Shown here one piece after another: positions 1 through 5,108 of a DNA stretch of 5,231 nt. Position 1 is the stretch's first letter; the number at the start of each line of letters is the position of its first letter. The translations under genes were made by a program, and so were the position numbers. Source of the DNA: Actinomycetota bacterium (GTDB lineage Bacteria; Actinomycetota; Actinomycetes; Actinomycetales; Microbacteriaceae). A model generated the notes under the pieces. That model worked only from the letters and a program-made list of their open reading frames with translations. It did not search any database and had not been told where the DNA came from. Location: positions 1 through 5,231 of the forward strand of contig RFNI01000167.1 in NCBI GenBank assembly GCA_009927245.1, given 5' to 3'.

Positions 1-186
1 AACCTTTAGATCATTGGCTTCTAGCCACCTCTTCAAGAGGTCATAAACCAGGGCACTTCTAAGGTGACCTAGGTGTGGAGCTGACTGAACTGTTGGGCCA
101 CAAACATACATCCCAACCCGGCCAGGCTCTTGAGGCACAAACTCTCGAAGACTCTGAGTCTTCGAATCAAATAGTTCTAAGGCCAT
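1..186 (-). CDS. cysS: Cysteinyl-tRNA synthetase, N-terminal part (runs off left edge)
   Basis: This is the first 62 residues of cysteinyl-tRNA synthetase, the cytosolic class I enzyme that charges tRNA-Cys using ATP. Residues 26-35 read MYVCGPTVQS, which contains the first zinc-ligand cysteine (C29) of the family. Residues 38-41 read HLGH, the class I HIGH ATP-binding motif, and the Rossmann-fold helix RSALVYDLLKRWL follows. The ATG lies only 2 bases after the ispDF stop, and an AGG sits about 10 bases upstream inside the ispDF end, so the gene is the third member of the carD-ispDF-cysS operon and probably translationally coupled. The paralogue MshC (mycothiol ligase) shares this fold, but the CGPTVQ..PHLGHLRS form and the neighbours fit CysS. 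Codons 8-14 form a 21-bp palindrome (see findings). The C-terminal part, with the KMSKS motif, is outside the window. Confidence 0.95.
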   Translation of the reverse strand, partial: MALELFDSKTQSLREFVPQEPGRVGMYVCGPTVQSAPHLGHLRSALVYDLLKRWLEANDLKV

Positions 187-188
187 TT

Positions 189-1352
189 CTAGAGCCTACC
201 TTTGGGCTTTTGAATCAAAGCTGTTGCCACTGCTGCAACGCCTTCACTAGAGCCTAAGAAACCAAGACCATCTGTAGTTGTCGCACCAACTGTTACCGGT
301 GCCCCAACCAACGCGGTGAGTGCATCCTGAACTTCATATCTTCTTGGAGAGAGCTTTGGCTTATTACCAATCAGTTGAACACTTACGTTGACAACTTCCC
401 AACCATTACTGTGAAGAAGCTCTAGAGCACCTCTAATGAACACTGAACCATTGGCACCTGCATACTCAGGTCTATCAACACCGAAGTTAGAGCCGATATC
501 TCCTAAGCCTGCAGCTGAGAGCAATGCGTCAACAATTGCGTGAGCAATTGAGTCCCCGTCACTGTGACCCTCAAGACCCATCTCCCCTGGCCAGAGAATA
601 GTTCCTAGGTATAAAGGAGTCGGTGTGGTTGCAAATCGGTGAACGTCAGTTCCAATACCTGATCTGAACTCACTACTTCCGTTTAGCAAAAATTCTGCAT
701 ACTCGAGATCAGCTGGAACCGTAATCTTGAATGCTTTGGTGTCTCCCTGAACAGATCTGACAACAGCTCCAGTTGATTGCATCAAACTTGCATCATCAGT
801 GAAGTCCTCAACTGCGTTTTCGTAAGCAGCTTTGAGTTCAGCGAACCTGAACCCCTGAGGTGTTTGAGCAACTCGCAAAGAGTCTCGATCAATTGTTCCT
901 AGAACAATATCTCTTTCACCTTGTTTGATTGTGTCAGCGACCGGTAGGACTGGAACAACTCCAAAACCTGTTTCACCAACCATAGCGATGACACGATTGA
1001 AAACAGCGGCAGGTGCGAAGCAGCGAGCCACATCATGAACTAAAACGATGTCAATATCCTTATTGACCGCAGCTAGAGCATTACCGATAGAGCCCTGCCT
1101 AGATAAGCCTCCGGGAGTGAAGGTCAGCGGAACTCGATTTCCAACAAACGCAGTTGCAATTCCACTGAATTCAGCAACCCGATCTTCATGTGAGGCAACA
1201 ACTAACTGAGCTACATCCTCTACCTCGAGGATGTTCTTCAGGGCATGTTCAAGTAGTGAGAGGTTACCCACCTTTACTAAAGCCTTGGGTATACCTGCAC
1301 CAAGTCTGGCCCCATCACCGGCGGCAACAAGAATGACAGCAATTTTGCTCAT
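189..1352 (-). CDS. ispDF: Bifunctional IspD/IspF fusion: MEP cytidylyltransferase and MEcPP synthase
   Basis: This 387-residue fusion carries out two steps of the non-mevalonate (MEP) route to IPP and DMAPP. Residues 1-224 are IspD (2-C-methyl-D-erythritol 4-phosphate cytidylyltransferase). They show the nucleotide-binding loop AAGDGARLG (10-18) with R16, PK at 22-23 (catalytic Lys), VHD at 105-107, DRDSL from 155, TPQGF at 164-168, TDDAS at 185-189 and FKIT at 208-211. After about five linker residues, 231-387 are IspF (2-C-methyl-D-erythritol 2,4-cyclodiphosphate synthase). Its GIGTDVHRF gives zinc ligands D236 and H238, and the GHSDGDSIAHAIVDALL stretch supplies the third ligand H271. AGLGDIG and ATTTDGLGFLGSSEG follow. 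The intermediate steps use IspE, so the fusion joins non-consecutive reactions, as known in other bacteria. The start is fixed by AGGAGG five bases upstream. It is 32 bases after carD and 2 bases before cysS. The frame is intact. Confidence 0.97.
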   Translation of the reverse strand: MSKIAVILVAAGDGARLGAGIPKALVKVGNLSLLEHALKNILEVEDVAQLVVASHEDRVAEFSGIATAFVGNRVPLTFTPGGLSRQGSIGNALAAVNKDIDIVLVHDVARCFAPAAVFNRVIAMVGETGFGVVPVLPVADTIKQGERDIVLGTIDRDSLRVAQTPQGFRFAELKAAYENAVEDFTDDASLMQSTGAVVRSVQGDTKAFKITVPADLEYAEFLLNGSSEFRSGIGTDVHRFATTPTPLYLGTILWPGEMGLEGHSDGDSIAHAIVDALLSAAGLGDIGSNFGVDRPEYAGANGSVFIRGALELLHSNGWEVVNVSVQLIGNKPKLSPRRYEVQDALTALVGAPVTVGATTTDGLGFLGSSEGVAAVATALIQKPKGRL

Positions 1353-1357
1353 CAGTG

Positions 1358-1363
1358 CCTCCT
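1358..1363 (-). promoter_or_regulatory. Ribosome binding site of ispDF
   Basis: AGGAGG on the minus strand, five bases before the ispDF ATG, lies in the 32-base gap after carD. It is a near-perfect Shine-Dalgarno and fixes the start. The gap holds no recognisable terminator, which supports co-transcription with carD. Confidence 0.85.
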
Positions 1364-1384
1364 AGTTAGGCGAAATGGTTTGCT

Positions 1385-1879
1385 TTAGGCGATGCCTTTA
1401 GCTAGCACCTTAAGAATGTGAGCCTCGGCACCAGCGTCATCTACCTTTAGGGCTAGAGCTAGCTCAGAGACCAAGATCTGCATAGCCTTAGCCAGCATGC
1501 GCTTCTCACCGGCTGAAAGTCCACGGTCCTGCTGTCTGCGCCAAAGGTCACGGACAATCTCGGATACCTTCATAACATCGCCAGAAGCAAGCTTTTCCTG
1601 GTTGGCCTTGAATCTTCTAGACCAGTTGGTTGGCTCTTCAATGAACTCTTCCTTCAGGGTCTTCTCAACCTTGCGGACACCCTTGGCGTCAATTACATCT
1701 CTAACGCCAACTTCAGACTCAGCTGTGTCAGCTGGAACCCAAATAATGAGGTTTCCCTGCTCAACGCGGAGCTTTAGGTAAAGTTTCTTCTCTCCACGGA
1801 ACTCTTTTTTAGCAACCTCTAGAATTTCGGCTGCTCCGTGGTGTGGGTAGACAACAGTCAGGCCCTTTTTGAATTCCAT
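1385..1879 (-). CDS. carD: CarD family RNA polymerase-binding transcription regulator
   Basis: This 164-residue protein has the usual length for actinobacterial CarD (mycobacterial form about 162). CarD binds the RNA polymerase beta subunit and stabilises open complexes, mainly at rRNA and housekeeping promoters. The N-terminal RNAP-interacting domain (about 1-55) opens with MEFKKGLTVVYPHHGAAEI and includes QGNLIIWVPA (41-50). The helical C-terminal DNA-binding domain contains EEPTNWSRRFKANQEKLASG (81-100), with W86 at the position of the mycobacterial Trp that wedges into the upstream edge of the bubble, then VRDLWRRQQDRGLSAGEKRM. An in-frame ATG at 2026 would add 49 residues of non-CarD sequence and run across the neighbouring lipoprotein gene, so the ATG at 1879 is chosen; it has AAGGG about 10 bases upstream. 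Residue 47 is Trp where the mycobacterial protein has Arg (see findings). It is the first gene of the carD-ispDF-cysS operon. Confidence 0.96.
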   Translation of the reverse strand: MEFKKGLTVVYPHHGAAEILEVAKKEFRGEKKLYLKLRVEQGNLIIWVPADTAESEVGVRDVIDAKGVRKVEKTLKEEFIEEPTNWSRRFKANQEKLASGDVMKVSEIVRDLWRRQQDRGLSAGEKRMLAKAMQILVSELALALKVDDAGAEAHILKVLAKGIA

Positions 1880-1889
1880 TATTGGTATT

Positions 1890-1895
1890 CCCTTC
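1890..1895 (-). promoter_or_regulatory. Ribosome binding site deciding the carD start
   Basis: GAAGGG on the minus strand lies about 10 bases before the ATG at 1879. Spacing is on the long side but usable. It supports the internal start, which gives a normal-length CarD beginning at the family's conserved N-terminus, over the far-upstream in-frame ATG. Confidence 0.5.
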
Positions 1896-1905
1896 GCAAA
1901 CCCTA

Positions 1906-1911
1906 AGTTTA
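1906..1911 (-). promoter_or_regulatory. Candidate -10 element for carD operon
   Basis: TAAACT on the minus strand fits the actinobacterial -10 pattern TANNNT and lies 26 bases before the carD start codon. No convincing -35 is present at 16-18 bases upstream. An alternative pairing (TTGCAA, 17 bases, TAATTG) exists further upstream in the same 88-base divergent region. This is inference from pattern only. Confidence 0.3.
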
Positions 1912-1936
1912 CCACAGGCCCTTCAATTAGAGCCGA

Positions 1937-1942
1937 TAGAAT
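1937..1942 (+). promoter_or_regulatory. Candidate -10 element for the lipoprotein gene
   Basis: TAGAAT on the plus strand matches TANNNT and would start a transcript near 1949, giving a leader of about 20 bases that contains the AGGAGG. No clear -35 hexamer is seen. The divergent region 1880-1967 is only 88 bases, so the two promoters must be interleaved. Confidence 0.3.
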
Positions 1943-1957
1943 TGGCTTGCAATCACC

Positions 1958-1963
1958 AGGAGG
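1958..1963 (+). promoter_or_regulatory. Ribosome binding site fixing the GTG start of the lipoprotein
   Basis: AGGAGG followed by AAAA and then GTG at 1968 is a strong Shine-Dalgarno. It shows that translation begins at the signal peptide and not at the later ATG at 2060, which is in another frame and lacks both a signal peptide and an RBS. Confidence 0.8.
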
Positions 1964-1967
1964 AAAA

Positions 1968-2494
1968 GTGCATATTCGTCGCACAATCATCGCATCAGCC
2001 ATAGCATTCGCAACAGTTCTAGGCACTTCAGCTTGTAATCTGGTGAGCCCGTTGCTTCAATGGATTACTACGCACCTAGTGAAGGAGCTCAGGCAGATCT
2101 AGGCCGCCTAAAGGCTAGAAACCTGATGTATTTTGTGATTGATAAGGACCACTACGGTCTAGTTGGTTCATTTGTGAACTCATCTCCAGAAGAAATTGCC
2201 TTCGCCCTTACCTTTGATACCAACTCAGGTAAAGACACCTACCGTCAATACAACCTTCCTGCTAACTCAGTACTCAGCTTTGGATACCAGAACCAGCCAG
2301 TACTGAAGGTAGATCTAAAGGTTGAATCTGCAATCGATGCAAAAGAACTAGCGAAAGACCCGAGTCTTTTGGCAGGTGGTTCAGTTCCTGTATTCCTAGA
2401 CACCAACACCGATCAGGTAAAGATCAACGTGCCGGTAATGGGTAAAGACTTCCCTGGCTACGAAGATCTAGTAGCCAGAATTTTGGCTAACTAA
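1968..2494 (+). CDS. LpqE-like secreted lipoprotein, frame broken once near 2050
   Basis: This is a small exported protein, about 175 residues once one base is restored. It starts at GTG 1968 behind AGGAGG. Residues 1-22 form a signal peptide: a basic start (MHIRRT), a hydrophobic core (IIASAIAFATVLG) and TSA-C23, a relaxed lipobox implying lipid anchoring outside the membrane. As read, this frame continues past 2051 into non-conserved sequence and stops at 2102. The rest of the protein (MDYYAPSEGAQADLGRLKAR onward, ending DLVARILAN) lies in the next frame. Adding one base in the CCC at 2048-2050 gives ACNLVSPVASMDYYAPSEG, a seamless join. The mature part looks like a single beta-rich domain with VGSFVNSSPEE near its middle. 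The position, divergent from carD, is that of mycobacterial lipoprotein LpqE, and the general pattern agrees; the biochemical function is not established from sequence. The stop overlaps the regX3 stop tail-to-tail. Confidence 0.8.
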
Positions 2495-3171
2495 ACTTCG
2501 TATTTATAACCAAGACCACGAACAGTTAGCAAGTGGGCTGGTCTTGCTGGGTCTTCTTCAATCTTTGAACGTAGACGCTTGATGTGGACATCTAGGGTCT
2601 TGGTGTCACCGAAGTAATTTGAGCCCCAAACACGATCAATAATCTGACCGCGGGTAAGCACTCTATTTCTGTTCTCTAGGAGAAGTTCTAGAAGTTCGAA
2701 TTCTTTGAGTGGCATAGCAACTTTTTGACCGTTGAAGTAAACAAGGTGTCTTTCGATATCCATCTTTACTGGGCCTGCTTCAAGAATTCCATTCTCAGCA
2801 GCTCTAGGTCCACCGTTACGACGAAGCACAGCCTTCATACGAGCCAGCAACTCAGTCTTTGAGTAAGGCTTAGTGACGTAGTCATCTGCGCCAATCTCAA
2901 ATCCAATGACCTTATCAATCTCTGTGTCCTTAGCAGTCAACATGATTACTGGAACATCTGAAGTTAGTCGAATCTGCTTACAAACCTCTTTACCGCTTAG
3001 CTTTGGAAGCATTAGGTCCAGAAGAATTAGATCTGCTCCATGCTTCTCGAACTGAGTTATAGCTGCTGCACCATCCTCAGCTTCAATGACTTCATAGCCC
3101 TCTGACTCAAGTAAGAACATCAGAGTTTCTCTCAGAGCCTGTTCATCCTCAACTAAAAGAATCTTTGGCAT
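2491..3171 (-). CDS. regX3: Response regulator RegX3 (OmpR/PhoB family), phosphate response
   Basis: This intact 226-residue response regulator is the DNA-binding partner of SenX3. The receiver domain (1-120) shows VEDE at 7-10 (acidic pocket), LLDLMLPKLSG with phosphoacceptor D52, VIMLTAKD with T79 and DDYVTKPYS with K101. The C-terminal winged-helix domain (about 130-226) contains MPLKEFELLELL, RVLTRGQIIDRVWG, DTKTLDVHIKRLRSKIEEDP and TVRGLGYKYEV, the PhoB/OmpR DNA-recognition signature. It is very close to mycobacterial RegX3, which activates phosphate-scavenging genes in low phosphate. The ATG overlaps the senX3 stop as TAATG, with GAGAGG seven bases upstream, so translation is coupled to the kinase. 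Its stop shares bases with the convergent lipoprotein stop. No indels are visible here, in contrast to senX3. Confidence 0.97.
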   Translation of the reverse strand: MPKILLVEDEQALRETLMFLLESEGYEVIEAEDGAAAITQFEKHGADLILLDLMLPKLSGKEVCKQIRLTSDVPVIMLTAKDTEIDKVIGFEIGADDYVTKPYSKTELLARMKAVLRRNGGPRAAENGILEAGPVKMDIERHLVYFNGQKVAMPLKEFELLELLLENRNRVLTRGQIIDRVWGSNYFGDTKTLDVHIKRLRSKIEEDPARPAHLLTVRGLGYKYEV

Positions 3172-4319
3172 TACTGTTCCTCTCCAGAACTTGTATTGTG
3201 TTCGATGTAAAGCGGGATACTAAGTGTGAATGTTGAACCCAAACCAACTCTGGAGAAGACATTGACATCTCCTCCATGATTCATTGCAGCATGCTTGACG
3301 ATGCTCAAACCCAAACCAGTTCCACCGGTCTCTAGATCTTGATGGGTCCACTCTGTAGAAGCGCTCAAAGATTCTCTCTTGCTGATCCAACGGGATTCCC
3401 AAACCATTGTCAGTAACGGTTACCTCAGCAAAGTTATCAACCTCACGGAGACCAATACCTACCTGAGTATCTTCATTGCTATAAACAATGGCATTCTCAA
3501 TTAGATTCTTGAGAGCCATCGTCAAAAGTTCTGCATCACCAAGGACTACCAAGCCCTCAGGAGCATTCACGGTTAACTTGATGTTCTTGGCATCAGCCTG
3601 GAACTGGTTCAAATCCACTGCTTCAGAGATAACGGTGCTTAGCTCAACCGGTTCAACAGCAGCTGCTAGATCTCCGCCCTGGATTCTTGAAAGCTGAATA
3701 ATCTCCTTTACAAGAGACCCCAGACGCTTAGATTCTCTCTGCAGGTTCTTAGCAAACTTCTTTACCTGCTCTGGGTTATCAACTGCAATCTGCAGTGCTT
3801 CAGAAAGTAAGTGAGATTGTGCTGATCGGGGTCTTTAGCTCGTGTGAGATGTTTCAACAAAGTCTCTACGGGTTTCTTCAAATCTTCTGGCTTCGGTTCT
3901 ATCTTCAACAACCAGAATGGTGTGATCATCATCAAGGGATGTTGCTCTAACCGAAAGTTCAACCTTTGCTGTTCTTTGGTTTCTAGTAAAGCTGACATCT
4001 TCAGTCAAAGTTTCTTTAGAGATTCTGGCCTAGTTGCAAATTCTTTTAATTCAGGGCTGGTCAGTTTTGAGTATTCGATTAGCCCCATGTCCTGGGCTAA
4101 GACTGTGCTGCCAATTACATTGTCGAAGCGATCCAGGACAATACCGGCGACAGCTAGCACCTCAAGGAAAGCAATGGCATCTGCTGGAGAGGTCTTAAGT
4201 GCGAGAGTGTTTGGCACTTTTTCCTCCTGCCTCTTTTCGCGAGTGAACATAACTGTGACTAACCACGCTAAAGCTGCGCCTAGGCAGATTCCTACGATCA
4301 AAGCTTGAATATTGTTCAC
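3171..4319 (-). CDS. senX3: Sensor histidine kinase SenX3, split by four frame changes as read
   Basis: This is the membrane sensor kinase of the phosphate two-component system, about 383 residues when repaired. It starts at GTG 4319 (MNNIQALIVG). Residues about 6-26 form one transmembrane helix, followed by a PAS-like domain (VLDRFDNVIGS ... VELSVRATSLDDDHTILVVE). The HisKA box DFV[A]NISHELKTP follows, with the phosphoacceptor His codon at 3842-3844, then LLSEALQIAVDNPEQV and RLGSLVKEIIQLSRIQGGD. The ATPase domain has the N box (LKNLIENAIVYS), G1 (VTDNGLGIP), F box (IFERFYRVD) and G2 (TGGTGLGLSIVKH). As read, the frame changes at about 4015 (one base lost), 3854 (one base lost), 3808-3811 (one base gained) and 3328-3333 (two lost or one gained). 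Conserved SenX3 sequence continues on both sides of every break, so this is one gene with indels. If the indels are real, the protein stops at 4005, before the catalytic core, and is dead. Confidence 0.9.
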
Positions 4320-4326
4320 ATGGTTA

Positions 4327-4332
4327 AGACTA
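4327..4332 (-). promoter_or_regulatory. Candidate -10 element for a leaderless senX3 transcript
   Basis: TAGTCT on the minus strand fits TANNNT and is separated by seven bases from the senX3 GTG. That would place transcription initiation at or next to the start codon. No Shine-Dalgarno is visible upstream of this GTG. Leaderless mRNAs starting with ATG or GTG are common in actinobacteria. This is inference from spacing. Confidence 0.35.
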
Positions 4333-4391
4333 TTTCATTCTCACAGAGCCTAGGATTAGAGCCAAAGGTATAGGGGCGCGCTGTTGCCAGT

Positions 4392-4424
4392 GTTCACCTA
4401 GACTTCCCAATTGGTTAACTTCCA
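4392..4424 (+). promoter_or_regulatory. PHO-box-like direct repeats in the senX3-phoU divergent region
   Basis: Three consecutive 11-base units read GTTCACCTAGA, CTTCCCAATTG and GTTAACTTCCA. The first and third share GTT-AC at the same phase, and the first begins with GTTCACC, the core of the actinobacterial PHO box (direct repeats of about 11 bases bound by PhoP in Streptomyces; RegX3 recognises related repeats). TTCACC (4393-4398) also lies 17 bases upstream of TAACTT (4416-4421), so it could act in place of a -35 for phoU, the usual geometry for activation. The site lies between genes of the same regulon, fitting autoregulation by RegX3. The middle repeat is weak. Confidence 0.5.
4416..4421 (+). 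promoter_or_regulatory. Candidate -10 element for phoU
   Basis: TAACTT matches TANNNT, with the PHO-box-like TTCACC 17 bases upstream in the -35 position. Initiation near 4428 would give a leader of about 30 bases to the phoU ATG, which has a modest GAAAGAG Shine-Dalgarno at 4445-4451. Confidence 0.35.
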
Positions 4425-4458
4425 ACTGGAACGCTTGCCCAAACGAAAGAGTAGCCCT

Positions 4459-5106
4459 ATGAATGAGATTTTCCGCAGCGATTTATCCGAGGTTCAGGTA
4501 AGACTAGTAGACCTCTCAGAGGCAGTTACCGAGATTATGGAGAAGGCTTCAATGGCCTTCCTAAACTCAGACGTCCGTAAGGCTGATGAAGCCATTGCTT
4601 TAGCAGAAGTCAACGAAGAGAAGGCCCTGGCCATCGATGAGTTGGCTATCCGCATCCTTGGTAGACAGTCTCCAGTTGCTAGAGACCTCAGGGTCTTAGT
4701 TTCAGCCCTTCGTATTAGCGCATCTCTTGAGCGTATGGGTGCCCTAGCTGGACACATCGCTACCATCGCTAGATTCCGTCACCCAGAGTCAGCTGTTCCT
4801 GAGTCACTTCGTAAGACCTTCAGTGAAATGGGTGCTTTGGACTGTGCTCTATCAAGAAAACTTACAGCTACTTAGAAACCCAGATGTTGATCTGGCTAAG
4901 ACCATTCAGGGTGAAGATGCTCGTGTTGATGAACTGCACCGTTCAGTATTCGATGTTGTTCTGAGCTCTACTGGCAGGAAAACCCGATGTATACAGTTGA
5001 TGTGACTCTAGCTAGCCGTTACCACGAAAGATTTGCAGATCACGTAGTAGATATCTCAGCCAAGGTTGCATACCTCACAACCGGTGACTGGTCAGAAATC
5101 GAGTAA
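4459..5106 (+). CDS. phoU: Phosphate signalling protein PhoU, two compensating frame changes as read
   Basis: PhoU is a cytoplasmic regulator that links phosphate transport to the SenX3-type kinase and keeps the Pho response off when phosphate is plentiful. The gene spans about 215 codons, normal for the family. It contains two three-helix PhoU repeats: the first includes RQSPVARDLRVLVSALRI and ERMGALAGHIATIARFRHPE, the second EDARVDELHRSVFDVVL and TLASRYHERFADHVVDISAK. The start ATG 4459 (MNEIFRSDLSEV) matches the family N-terminus and has GAAAGAG seven bases upstream; an in-frame ATG at 4411 is rejected because it overlaps the control region. The frame moves between about 4836 and 4850 (one base gained or two lost) and returns near 4966-4971 (one base lost). 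Protein between and after these points (YQENLQLLRNPDVDLAKTIQ; PMYTVDVTLASRYHERFADH) is clearly PhoU. As read, translation stops at 4873-4875. The stop is two bases from the convergent gpmA stop. Confidence 0.9.
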
Positions 5107-5108
5107 GA

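Noticed and set aside
1..186. MshC (mycothiol cysteine ligase) instead of CysS
   Set aside because: The MYVCGPTVQ and PHLGHLRSALVYD forms and the carD-ispDF neighbourhood fit CysS better than MshC.
1880..2026. In-frame upstream ATG that would make CarD 213 residues
   Set aside because: The extra 49 residues have no CarD similarity, cover the divergent promoter region and the lipoprotein signal peptide, and the internal ATG gives the family's standard N-terminus and length.
2060..2494. A separate 144-residue cytoplasmic protein starting at ATG 2060
   Set aside because: No RBS precedes it, while the adjoining frame has a strong RBS and signal peptide that join it perfectly with one base restored.
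3762..3998. A 78-residue protein on the minus strand between the senX3 pieces
   Set aside because: It is an out-of-frame reading over the PAS and HisKA segments; the senX3 protein is clearly encoded in the other frames here.
4008..4020. Programmed ribosomal frameshifting to express senX3
   Set aside because: There is no canonical slippery heptamer with a downstream stem, and senX3 would need four separate events including shifts in both directions.
3844..4308. A 154-residue plus-strand reading frame opposite senX3
   Set aside because: It is antisense to conserved kinase sequence, has low-complexity Ser-rich composition, no RBS and no recognisable domain.
4411..4458. Upstream ATG extending PhoU by 16 residues
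   Set aside because: It lies within the PHO-box-like repeats, has no RBS, and the extension is not part of the PhoU family; ATG 4459 gives the expected N-terminus.
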